A stretch of 14,099 nucleotides of DNA, taken from Bacillota bacterium. GTDB lineage: Bacteria; Bacillota; Thermosediminibacteria; Thermosediminibacterales; Thermosediminibacteraceae. The position numbers and the translations under genes are program-made. Position 1 is the first letter of the stretch, and each line of letters begins with the position of its first letter. Where the stretch lies: positions 1-14,099 of the forward strand of contig QGUT01000033.1 in NCBI GenBank assembly GCA_003242255.1, in the 5' to 3' direction. Of the stretch, positions 1 through 6,824 are shown piece after piece. A model generated the notes under the pieces. The model made no database searches. It worked only from the letters and a program-made list of their open reading frames with translations, and was not told the DNA's origin.

Positions 1-1491
1 GGGATACCCCATATCGATTTAAACTCTTACGAAATCGATCCGGAGATAACAAAATTCTTTCCGGAAAGCCTTGCAAGGAAATATAACGTTTTTCCAGTCA
101 AGTACGATGAAGGTATCCTGACGGTAGCGTTTTGTGATCCCCTAGATGTGGTTGCTATTGACCACCTGAGGATTATAACTGGGAAAGAGATCCAAGTGGC
201 CATATCCTCCAAAGCTCAGATAGAGCGGGCGATAGAAATTTTTTATTCGGCCAAAGATTCTATAAAAGAGGTTTTAGATGATATTGGAATAAGACCACAG
301 AAGGAGTCTGCATACGTGAATTTGGACGAGGAAAATAGTGCTCCAATAGTAAAATTGGTCAATACCGTTCTCTTCAGGGCAATTTCGGAAGGCGCCAGCG
401 ATATACATATAGAGCCCTATGAAAAAGATGTATTGGTTAGATACCGCATAGATGGAGAGTTGTTCGAAATCATCCGATGGCCGAAAGAACTTTTAGAGTC
501 CGTAATTACGAGGATCAAAATAATGGCCGGTATGGACATAGCGCAAAAAAGGGTTGCGCAAGATGGACATTTCGATTTTTCTGTTAACGGTCGCCCTTAC
601 GACATAAGAGTTTCCACGATGCCCACGATTCGAGGAGAAAAGCTGGTCCTCAGGATATTTAACCACCAGCGGATGACACTGGATCTGAAATATTTGGGTT
701 TTGATAATTCGGAACTGGCTTTGATAACCAAAATGCTCCAGTTTCCACAGGGAATGATTCTGGTCACCGGACCGACCGGCAGCGGCAAGACTACCACCCT
801 TTATTCCATGCTCAATCACCTCAATAGCACGTCCAAAAACATAGTTACGCTGGAGGATCCGGTAGAATACATGATTGAGGGAATAAATCAAGTGCAGATA
901 AACCCAAAGGCCGGACTTACTTTTGCCCAGGCCCTTCGCTCAATTTTGAGGCAAGATCCAGACATCATCATGGTGGGAGAAATAAGGGACAGGGAGACGG
1001 CAGAAATAGCGGTAAGAGCTGCGCTTACAGGGCATTTAGTCCTTTCAACCTTACACACCGGTGATGCGGTAGGGTCGATAAATAGATTGCTCGATATGGG
1101 CGTGGAGCCCTCTCTGGTGGCATCCAGCCTGATAGGAATAGTCTCCCAGAGGCTCATTAGAAAAATATGCCCGTATTGTAAGGAAGAATACCTGCCGGAA
1201 GTGCAGGATTCAATAGCATTAGGGTTAGGCTCAGAGCAGAAGCTTTATCGCGGGAAAGGCTGTAATTTGTGCAATAAATCAGGATTTAGCGGAAGGACTG
1301 TGATAGCTGAGGTTCTTCTCCTCACTCATGGACATCGGGAATTGATAAACAAAGGTAATTTGACCGAAGACTTTACAAAAGTTTCGAAACAGATGGGTTT
1401 CAACAGCATCCGGGAAACGGCTGTAAAAAAGGTGATTGAAGGGATAACTACGCCGCGAGAAGTAATCAACGCAATTTTTTCCCCTAGCTAA
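1..1491 (+). CDS. pilB: Type IV pilus extension ATPase PilB (GspE family), 5' partial
   Basis: Hexameric cytoplasmic ATPase that powers pilus (or pseudopilus) assembly. The reading frame is open from base 1, so the gene starts upstream; 496 codons are visible. The first ~75 residues look like the end of a T2SSE_N/MshEN domain (for example FPESLARKYNVFPV and the following DPLD). The T2SSE ATPase domain follows. Walker A GPTGSGKTT begins at base 769, Walker B DIIMVGE lies at 961-981 with its catalytic Glu codon at 979, and the His box STLHTGD has its His at 1054. Two CxxC pairs (1168-1179 and 1261-1272) form the tetracysteine zinc site typical of PilB/GspE and absent from PilT. The next gene, pilC, starts 17 bases after the stop. 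The pilin and PilMNO genes downstream favour PilB over a secretion GspE. Any ATG within the visible part, such as that at 148, would cut into the N-terminal domain and is not the true start. Confidence 0.95.
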   Translation, partial: GIPHIDLNSYEIDPEITKFFPESLARKYNVFPVKYDEGILTVAFCDPLDVVAIDHLRIITGKEIQVAISSKAQIERAIEIFYSAKDSIKEVLDDIGIRPQKESAYVNLDEENSAPIVKLVNTVLFRAISEGASDIHIEPYEKDVLVRYRIDGELFEIIRWPKELLESVITRIKIMAGMDIAQKRVAQDGHFDFSVNGRPYDIRVSTMPTIRGEKLVLRIFNHQRMTLDLKYLGFDNSELALITKMLQFPQGMILVTGPTGSGKTTTLYSMLNHLNSTSKNIVTLEDPVEYMIEGINQVQINPKAGLTFAQALRSILRQDPDIIMVGEIRDRETAEIAVRAALTGHLVLSTLHTGDAVGSINRLLDMGVEPSLVASSLIGIVSQRLIRKICPYCKEEYLPEVQDSIALGLGSEQKLYRGKGCNLCNKSGFSGRTVIAEVLLLTHGHRELINKGNLTEDFTKVSKQMGFNSIRETAVKKVIEGITTPREVINAIFSPS

Positions 1492-1508
1492 AGAAAGGGT
1501 GTTCGCGA

Positions 1509-2714
1509 TTGGCTGTGTATTACTACCTTGGGAAAAACTTTAAAGGGGAAATACTGCGGGGAATTTATGAATCGCAGGAAGAAACAGAGATAGTGGAATT
1601 ATTGAAGAAAAAGGGCTTTTACCCGATAGCTGTCAGAAAACATCCGTTTTACTCCTTTTTATATATACTGGGGGATATTCCTTTTGATAAAAAGTACGAG
1701 GAACTTGCCTTTTTTTGTCGCCAGATGGCGGGGATGCTCCAGGTGGGGATGCCGGTTGTAGATTGCCTATCTCTTTTATGTAATCAGTTTTCCCGCGCGA
1801 GTTTGGTGAAGACTTTGAAAAAGGTTATTAAGGATTTGAACAGGGGTTTTACTTTGTCGGAAGCTTTCAAAAATCAACCGGCCATTTTCCCCGACATACT
1901 CGTCTATGCCGTAGAAACGGGGGAAATTTCGGGCAGGCTAGAAGAAATTTTGAAAAAGCTAGCGGTGTATTTCGAAACAATCGCAAAATATCGGCAACGT
2001 TATAAAAGTTCCTTAGTTTATCCGGCCTTTTTGGGCCTCGTGAGCTTAGCCGTTTATTATTTTTTATCGAACACCTTAATGCCGTTGTACACTGATATGT
2101 TTGAGCAGGCTGGAATCCACCTTCCGCTGCCCACGCGGATTTTTATAGCCGTTGCAGCCAATTTTAATAAACTAGCCCTTTTAATGATTTTTGTCTTTAT
2201 CTCGATACTGGGTCTCCGACATTGGTTAATGCAAGATCCGAAGATTGCTTACAAAGTTGATAAGTTTATACTAAATTTGCCGATCTTGGGGCTTTTGATA
2301 AAGCACAATAATACAGCTAATTTTTGCAAGATTTTGGCCATTTTGCTTTCGAGCGGCATACCTTTGATCAAAGCTATTGAACTGGCCCAGAAAAATATGA
2401 GCAATGCTGTATTTAAGAGGGATTTGCAGCTAGCAAAAGAAAATATGGAAAAGGGAGAGGCTCTGGTAAATTCTTTGAGAAGTTCTGCTTTTCCGACTTT
2501 CATGTTGAGGATGTTACAACTCGGCATAGAATCCGGAAAGCTCGAGGAAATGCTGTTTAAAATTGCCGACTTTTACGATGAGGAAATAAGCACCTTACAG
2601 CAGAGAATCTTAGCATTAATAGAACCTCTGGCGATTCTTTTTATGTCCATAGTGATAGGCTTTGCTGTAATATCGGCTGTTCTCCCGATGTTTCGCTTGT
2701 ACACCGTTTTTTAA
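1509..2714 (+). CDS. pilC: Type IV pilus inner-membrane platform protein PilC (GspF family)
   Basis: Polytopic membrane protein that couples PilB to pilin insertion at the base of the pilus. It has 401 residues, the usual family length. Two T2SSF repeats are visible: one from about residue 68 (FFCRQMAGMLQVGMPVVDCL) and one from residue 271 (NFCKILAILLSSGIPLIKAI). Each is followed by a long hydrophobic stretch (~166-190 and ~365-395), and another hydrophobic segment lies at ~215-240. The start is a TTG: AAGGG at 1495-1499 sits 9 bases upstream, while the in-frame GTG at 1515 would be too far from it. It is probably co-transcribed with pilB (17-base gap). The family assignment is firm. The name PilC rather than GspF rests on the downstream PilMNO genes. 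Confidence 0.94.
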   Translation: MAVYYYLGKNFKGEILRGIYESQEETEIVELLKKKGFYPIAVRKHPFYSFLYILGDIPFDKKYEELAFFCRQMAGMLQVGMPVVDCLSLLCNQFSRASLVKTLKKVIKDLNRGFTLSEAFKNQPAIFPDILVYAVETGEISGRLEEILKKLAVYFETIAKYRQRYKSSLVYPAFLGLVSLAVYYFLSNTLMPLYTDMFEQAGIHLPLPTRIFIAVAANFNKLALLMIFVFISILGLRHWLMQDPKIAYKVDKFILNLPILGLLIKHNNTANFCKILAILLSSGIPLIKAIELAQKNMSNAVFKRDLQLAKENMEKGEALVNSLRSSAFPTFMLRMLQLGIESGKLEEMLFKIADFYDEEISTLQQRILALIEPLAILFMSIVIGFAVISAVLPMFRLYTVF

Positions 2715-2740
2715 ATTAAGGAAAAACCGGAGGGATGCCT

Positions 2741-3085
2741 GTGGCGAATAAAGGAGAACGGGGATTTACTTTGATAGAACTACTCATTGTTATGGCTATC
2801 ATTGCTCTGGTTTTGGGAATTGTTGTGCCCAGCGTATCGGGCCTGCTAAACGTTACCGGGGGTGAGATAGCCGAGGCTAATGAAGCCATCATTAAAAACG
2901 CTTTAGAGATGTACTATGCGATAAACGAGAAATATCCGATAGGCGGGATCGATGCACTTGAACAAGAGCTAGTTGATAAATTCATTAGTAAAAGAAGCTG
3001 GGAAAAGATGACTAGTAAATTTCAAATAACTTATAGTTGCGACGACGGCATCGAATTTACATTGGAGGTAACTCAAAAAAAATAA
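2741..3085 (+). CDS. GspG/PulG-like type IV prepilin, possibly the major pilin
   Basis: Small pilin of 114 residues with a class III prepilin signal. An eight-residue basic leader ends in ERG, then GFTLIELLIV gives cleavage between Gly and Phe, with Glu at mature position 5. A hydrophobic helix runs to about residue 30. The C-terminal domain is very short and has one Cys, so no disulfide loop within the molecule is possible. GTG at 2741 is chosen as start because GGAGGG at 2729-2734 leaves 6 bases to it, whereas the ATG at 2735 directly abuts that site. The gene is first of four prepilin genes, has the strongest ribosome site of them, and is the GspG-like member, so it could encode the main fibre subunit. 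That role is inference. A membrane peptidase (PilD type) not present in this window must process it. Confidence 0.9.
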   Translation: MANKGERGFTLIELLIVMAIIALVLGIVVPSVSGLLNVTGGEIAEANEAIIKNALEMYYAINEKYPIGGIDALEQELVDKFISKRSWEKMTSKFQITYSCDDGIEFTLEVTQKK

Positions 3086-3106
3086 TTTTATCTCTCGAGG
3101 TGGTCC

Positions 3107-3556
3107 ATGGTCAAAACGACTTCGAAAGGTTTTACTTTGATAGAGACTTTAGCGGCGACGGCGATCTTCTGCCTCCTCTTTTTTCTCCTCCTTCCGAACG
3201 TAAAAGATGTGCTGGATAACTTCAAGCTGCAGCTGGCCGCTCAAAAAATGGCCCAGGATATAAGAACTGTGCAGCAGCAGTCCATCTCGGAAGGCGAAAA
3301 CTACAAGGTCCTGTTTGACGTGTACCGGCAAGATAATTACCAAATTACTAAAGGTCTCAGTGCAAAAAGAGTGTTTTTGCCCAAAGGGGTTTACCTTTTG
3401 TGGACTAACTTCCCCGACAACACTCTGGAGTTCACTCCTTCGGGAGCTCCACAGCAAGGGGGTACTGTAGCAATAAAAAATCAGCACAAAAGAATTTATA
3501 TAATAATAACCGTGGCGACTGGAAGAGTGAGGATCAGTGAAGCTGCACCGCAATAA
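3107..3556 (+). CDS. GspH/FimT-like minor prepilin
   Basis: Pseudopilin of 149 residues, probably a minor subunit that primes assembly at the pilus tip. The leader MVKTTSKG is followed by FTLIETLAAT, giving cleavage after Gly and Glu at mature position 5. A hydrophobic helix follows, containing the run FCLLFFLLL. The remainder (AQKMAQDIRTVQQQSISEG, then strands ending in ATGRVRIS) has the layout of GspH/FimT globular domains, where a helix with QDxRxxQQxA/S is followed by beta strands. ATG at 3107 is preceded by GAGG at 3097-3100. The next gene starts 20 bases before this stop in another frame, suggesting coupled translation. The GspH assignment is by motif pattern and position, and the pilin class itself is certain. 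Confidence 0.88.
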   Translation: MVKTTSKGFTLIETLAATAIFCLLFFLLLPNVKDVLDNFKLQLAAQKMAQDIRTVQQQSISEGENYKVLFDVYRQDNYQITKGLSAKRVFLPKGVYLLWTNFPDNTLEFTPSGAPQQGGTVAIKNQHKRIYIIITVATGRVRISEAAPQ

Positions 3557-3920
3557 TGGAAAATTAGAAAAGGGTTTCACTTTGGTCGAGATAGCAGTAG
3601 CTCTGGCTATTTTTGGAGTAGTTGTCGCTTCAGTGCTAGGCCTTTTTGCCCAGAGCTTTTTTGCCTCTAAACTAAGCCAGGAGATTACGGCAGCCACATT
3701 GCTGGCCCAGGAAAAAATAGAAGAAATGAAGGGCCTTCCTTTCGAAGAACTTCAAAATGCGAAGGGGTTCGCCGAAGAAATTTTTGAATTAAACGCAATG
3801 GAATTTAGGATCTGCAGAAAAATTGAAAAGATTGACGAAACACTGGTGAAAATCTGCGTTGAAGTGAAAACGCCGAGCAATGAGGAGGTTAGACTTGTCA
3901 CCTATCGTGGGAATTTTTAA
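3537..3920 (+). CDS. GspI/PilV-like minor prepilin
   Basis: Pseudopilin of 127 residues. The 12-residue basic leader ends in KLEKG, followed by FTLVEIAVALAIFGVVVA, with Glu at mature position 5. After the hydrophobic helix comes AATLLAQEKIEEMKGLPF, a helix typical of GspI/PilV proteins (A-x-x-A-x-x-K-x-E-x-x-x), and a short beta-rich end with two Cys (RICRK and KICVEV) that could pair. The start is GTG at 3537, with GTGAGG at 3527-3532 as ribosome site. It overlaps the previous gene by 20 bases and the next by 26. In secretion systems GspI forms the tip complex with GspJ, and the adjacent GspJ-like gene fits that. The subtype assignment is moderate. Confidence 0.87.
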   Translation: MKLHRNNGKLEKGFTLVEIAVALAIFGVVVASVLGLFAQSFFASKLSQEITAATLLAQEKIEEMKGLPFEELQNAKGFAEEIFELNAMEFRICRKIEKIDETLVKICVEVKTPSNEEVRLVTYRGNF

Positions 3921-4380
3921 AGCTGGAAAAAACGAAAAGGGAATGACGCTGATCGAGGTTATTTTGACAACGGCCCTTTTATCTTTGCTACTGGTGGCAT
4001 CTTATGCATTGATCAGTTCGGGCCTGAAAATGTACAGGCAAACTCTGGACGAGTCGTCGGATCTGCAAAATGCTCGCTATGCGATATACAGGCTTTCCGT
4101 AGCTATAGGGCAGGCAAAGGATGTAAGAGTGGTATCGAAAAGCAAAGTAGAAATAAAAATGCCCGACAATTCTAAAGTTTACTATTATCTGCAGTACGGC
4201 ACCCTGTACCGGGAAAAAAACGGAGGAAAAAATCCGGTGGCCGAGTTGTCTTTTATCGAGTTTTACCAAAATCCCGAGACTAAAACAGTAAAAATTGTGC
4301 TGAAGGCCGGGAGAGAGAGGGGGATTACTTTACAAACGTCAGTAACCCCCATCGGAGCGGTCATTGGTATAAAGCCTTAA
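3895..4380 (+). CDS. GspJ/PilW-like minor prepilin
   Basis: Pseudopilin of 161 residues with a 16-residue leader ending in KNEKG, followed by MTLIEVILTTALLSLLLVAS. Cleavage would leave an N-terminal Met instead of the usual Phe, which is tolerated in the family, and Glu is kept at mature position 5. After the helix, SDLQNARYAIYRLSVAIGQA resembles the GspJ/PilW region where a helix carrying R-x-A-x-x-R-L precedes the beta domain. TTG at 3895 is preferred because GGAGG at 3884-3888 lies 6 bases upstream. The in-frame ATG at 3880 would sit before that site and lacks its own. The gene overlaps its predecessor by 26 bases and is last of the four pilin genes. No GspK-like gene (long, lacking Glu5) follows. 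Confidence 0.87.
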   Translation: MSPIVGIFKAGKNEKGMTLIEVILTTALLSLLLVASYALISSGLKMYRQTLDESSDLQNARYAIYRLSVAIGQAKDVRVVSKSKVEIKMPDNSKVYYYLQYGTLYREKNGGKNPVAELSFIEFYQNPETKTVKIVLKAGRERGITLQTSVTPIGAVIGIKP

Positions 4381-4399
4381 ATTTGTGGAGGGAAATAGG

Positions 4400-4672
4400 A
4401 TGGATAAAAAGTTATATCTAAAAAATTACATGGAAAACGTGGTTTTTTTGCTCCTGGATGAACTGCTGAAAGAAAAAGGTGCATGTACCTGTGAAAGATG
4501 CAGGCACGATGTGGCAGCCATAGCGTTAAACCATTTGCCGCCGAAGTACGTGGTATCTGAGACCGGCGAAGTTTATGCAAAAACGGAAATTTTAAATCAG
4601 CAATTTAGGACCAATGCGGTGGTAGAAATATTAAAAGCTATAGAAGTGGTTCAAAAAAATCCCCGTCATTGA
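4400..4672 (+). CDS. ComFB-family protein in the pilus operon
   Basis: Small soluble protein of 90 residues with the ComFB signature. An N-terminal helix (YMENVVFLLLDELL) leads to a CxCxxC group (Cys 29, 31, 34), then HDVAAIALNHLPPKYVV, the most conserved part of the family. ComFB was named from the late competence operon of B. subtilis, where its role is unclear. Related proteins, notably in cyanobacteria, have been reported to bind cyclic dinucleotides and influence pili and competence. Here the gene sits between the last prepilin (stop at 4380) and pilM, so action on the pilus is a fair inference. ATG at 4400 is the start: GGAGGG at 4387-4392 is 7 bases upstream, and the GTG at 4385 overlaps that site. 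The Cys residues may bind zinc, as seen in the family. Confidence 0.85.
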   Translation: MDKKLYLKNYMENVVFLLLDELLKEKGACTCERCRHDVAAIALNHLPPKYVVSETGEVYAKTEILNQQFRTNAVVEILKAIEVVQKNPRH

Positions 4673-4690
4673 CTAAAAAAGGTGAAAATC

Positions 4691-5647
4691 ATGTTAAATT
4701 GCCGGAAGTTCGCAGGTATCGACGTGGGAAGGAAAAGTATAAAGGTCGTTCAGGTGGAAAAATGTAAAAACCAATGGTGCGTAAAAAATTTTTGGTCTGT
4801 AAAACGAAGCGAAAATCTTCTAGCCGCATTTAATTCTATAAAAGGTGATTTGAGAAAATATAAGGCAGTTATAGGGATTCCAAATGACAGGGCCCTTTAC
4901 AGAAAAACGGAATTGCCTCAAATGAAATCAAGAGAACTAAGGCAAGCTATTTTCTGGGAGAAAAGAGAATTGTTGAAAGAATTAGGGGGAGAGTACGTTG
5001 CAGATTATGAAATAACAAAAGCTACCGACCGCACTTTCGAGATTTTAATGGCGGCGGTGCCGAAAAACGACGTGATGGATTACTTATATCTCGCGAAAGA
5101 ATCCGGAGTAGCCCTTGAAGCTATAGATGTTTATCCTCTTGCGATTTCTCGGGTGTTCACGTCTTTATTTCCGGAAAAAAATTTTGCCGTCGTAGATATC
5201 GGGGCTGTGAGGACCGAGATTACCCTATTTTACAGGGGCAGGGTAGATTTTTCTCATTCGGTGCTTTTAGGTGGCGATGACATGACCAGTTTATTAGCTA
5301 AATTTTTTTCTATCGATGAATCGGAGGCTGAATCGATTAAAATTTATTCCGGCGATTATCGGGACAAAGTCAAAAGGTGTCTTGTTCCGCTGCTGGACCA
5401 TTTGACCCTGCAGATAGTAAATTGTATCAAGCATTTTAGGCAAATAAATGGCGAGGAAGTCGAAACCGTCGTTTTTACTGGCGGCGGGGGAAAATTGTCA
5501 GGGCTGAGAGAATATTTCTTTAATCAGACCAAAATTGAAACATTCCTGGCCGACGAACTCGATTTTCCCCATATAAAAATTGATCGCGGATTCGATAAAA
5601 TGGAATTTTCGTGCGCCTTAGGTTATGCCTTGAAAGGGGCATTCTAA
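4691..5647 (+). CDS. pilM: Type IV pilus assembly protein PilM (actin-like ATPase fold)
   Basis: Cytoplasmic actin/FtsA-like protein of 318 residues that binds the N-terminal tail of PilN and links the alignment complex to the motor. Nucleotide-site motifs are visible: FAGIDVGRKSIKVVQV near residues 7-22 (phosphate 1), FAVVDIGAVRTEITLF in the middle (phosphate 2), and VVFTGGGGKLSGLREYF near the C-terminus (adenosine loop). ATG at 4691 is chosen because AAGGTG at 4678-4683 lies 7 bases before it, while the GTG at 4682 overlaps that site. The stop overlaps the pilN start by one base (TAATG at 5645-5649), so translation is probably coupled. It is somewhat shorter than many PilM proteins, but all three motifs are intact. 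Confidence 0.93.
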   Translation: MLNCRKFAGIDVGRKSIKVVQVEKCKNQWCVKNFWSVKRSENLLAAFNSIKGDLRKYKAVIGIPNDRALYRKTELPQMKSRELRQAIFWEKRELLKELGGEYVADYEITKATDRTFEILMAAVPKNDVMDYLYLAKESGVALEAIDVYPLAISRVFTSLFPEKNFAVVDIGAVRTEITLFYRGRVDFSHSVLLGGDDMTSLLAKFFSIDESEAESIKIYSGDYRDKVKRCLVPLLDHLTLQIVNCIKHFRQINGEEVETVVFTGGGGKLSGLREYFFNQTKIETFLADELDFPHIKIDRGFDKMEFSCALGYALKGAF

Positions 5648-6213
5648 TGCACAGATTGAATCTCATCCCCGAAGAGTACTTTAAAAGTAGAAGAAAAAGG
5701 ATCATAAAGCTTTTGCTTTTCTTCTCGGGAGTTGCTGTATTGGTCTTAACGTTTCACAGTATCTTAAAATACAACGCTCTGCTATTGGAATTAAACGATG
5801 AAATTCAAGAACTGGACAGATCCATTTCCTTTTATCGCTCTTCTCTCGGGCATGAAAAAGACGCAGAAAAACTCTATGCGGATTTGAAGGCAAGAACGAA
5901 AATAATAGACAACTTGCAGAAAGATAGAATGATAATTTCAGACTGCCTCAAGAAAATATTTGAAACACCCCCTCCTGGCACCTCTTTAACTTCCGTGGAC
6001 ATATATGGAACAAAAGGCGTGATAAGAGGATTTTCTTCCGAATATTCATCTATAATCTTTTTAGTTAATAAACTCGAAGAAAATAATGATGAGTTTTATA
6101 AAGTAGAACTCGGATCTATAAAAAGAGAATCGGGAAAAAATTTCTACACCTTCGAAATAATGGTATATATGCGGGGGAATGATTTGATTGAATATCAAGT
6201 TGACCCGACGTGA
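5647..6213 (+). CDS. pilN: Type IV pilus alignment protein PilN
   Basis: Bitopic membrane protein of 188 residues in the PilMNO complex. The N-terminal tail begins MHRLNLIPEE, matching the NLLP/NLIP peptide that PilM holds in a groove. A basic stretch (KSRRKR) then precedes one membrane helix at about residues 19-37, followed by a coiled-coil segment (~42-90) and an alpha/beta domain outside the membrane. ATG at 5647 overlaps the pilM stop by one base and has AAAGGGG about 8 bases upstream. Starts further upstream in this frame would lie inside pilM and would bury the PilM-binding peptide. The sequence is divergent, as is usual for PilN. The call rests on the tail motif, topology and position between pilM and pilO. 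Confidence 0.88.
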   Translation: MHRLNLIPEEYFKSRRKRIIKLLLFFSGVAVLVLTFHSILKYNALLLELNDEIQELDRSISFYRSSLGHEKDAEKLYADLKARTKIIDNLQKDRMIISDCLKKIFETPPPGTSLTSVDIYGTKGVIRGFSSEYSSIIFLVNKLEENNDEFYKVELGSIKRESGKNFYTFEIMVYMRGNDLIEYQVDPT

Positions 6214-6730
6214 GAAAATTCTATTGATGCTTTTTGTTTTAACGTGCATATATGTTGCATTTTACAAAACGTGCTACGGGCGGATGAGAGAGTACTTAGC
6301 TATGAAGGCCGAAGCGCAAAAGAAAAGGGAAATTTTTGCTCTTTTGCAGGGGATTTATACCAACCAAGAGGATATAAGCGACAGGATAAAAAATAGTTTA
6401 TCTAAACTTCCCACTGAAGAGAAAATAACAGATTTCATTATAGAATTGGAAAATTGGGCTAAAGCCGAAAATATTACCCTTTATAGTATAAAACCGGGAG
6501 AAATTGCGGAGACTGGTATAAGTAAGGTAAAATCTATCCCTGTCGAAATTACATTGAAAGGTCAAAAGGAATCTTTAATAAGGTTTTTAAGTCGCATGGA
6601 GAGTTTTGAGAGGATAAGCCAGTTAGGTCGAGTATCGTTAGAATTTTCGGGAGCTGATGAACTGTGGAGAAGCGAAATGACCATATATCTGTTTTATTGT
6701 CCTTTGCTGGATCAAGATGGGCTTCAGTAA
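6188..6730 (+). CDS. pilO: Type IV pilus alignment protein PilO
   Basis: Bitopic membrane protein of 180 residues, the partner of PilN. A short basic N-terminus (LTRREK) is followed by a membrane helix at about residues 9-26, then a coiled coil (~30-65) and a ferredoxin-like domain. That domain shows the PilO-type pattern with an amphipathic helix (ITDFIIELENWAKAENITL) and a later helix LIRFLSRMESFERI. The start is a TTG: GGGGG at 6173-6177 lies 10 bases before 6188, and an in-frame stop at 6185-6187 rules out anything upstream. A second TTG at 6200 is the alternative. The gene overlaps pilN by 26 bases. It is the last recognisable pilus gene, and no PilP or PilQ follows. Confidence 0.86.
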   Translation: MNIKLTRREKILLMLFVLTCIYVAFYKTCYGRMREYLAMKAEAQKKREIFALLQGIYTNQEDISDRIKNSLSKLPTEEKITDFIIELENWAKAENITLYSIKPGEIAETGISKVKSIPVEITLKGQKESLIRFLSRMESFERISQLGRVSLEFSGADELWRSEMTIYLFYCPLLDQDGLQ

Positions 6731-6751
6731 AAAGGTATCCAAAAGTACCTA

Positions 6752-6781
6752 TTCAAATAGGGTGAAATATGGTAATATAAA
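6752..6781 (+). promoter_or_regulatory. Weak candidate sigma-A promoter for the peptidase gene
   Basis: TTCAAA at 6752-6757 and TATAAA at 6776-6781 are spaced by 18 bases in the only sizeable gap between the pilus genes and the peptidase. The -10 box matches five of six consensus positions and the -35 four of six. The -10 box is the first part of an 11-bp tandem repeat, so a second TATAAA at 6787-6792 exists without an evident -35. Seen by eye only. Confidence 0.35.
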
Positions 6782-6797
6782 TTTGTTATAAATTTGT
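6776..6797 (+). repeat. Perfect 11-bp tandem direct repeat upstream of the M24 peptidase gene
   Basis: The 11-mer TATAAATTTGT occurs twice with no gap (6776-6786 and 6787-6797). The period is about one helical turn, so both copies face the same side of the DNA. The repeat lies between pilO and the peptidase gene and overlaps the candidate -10 box. It could be an operator, a doubled promoter element, or a chance AT-rich duplication. Confidence 0.7.
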
Positions 6798-6824
6798 TTT
6801 CTGGAGAAAACCAGGGGGTATCGT

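Noticed and set aside
3037..3219. Plus-strand open frame across the first two prepilin genes
   Set aside because: It overlaps the end of one prepilin gene and the start of the next, both with intact signals; its arginine-rich product is a frame shadow.
3149..3697. Long minus-strand open frame opposite the prepilins
   Set aside because: It lies wholly opposite two genes with clear prepilin motifs, and its product has no coherent domain.
6733..6750. Short inverted repeat AGGTA ... TACCT after pilO
   Set aside because: A 5-bp stem with an 8-base loop and no T tract is too weak for a terminator. An operator role cannot be argued from one copy.
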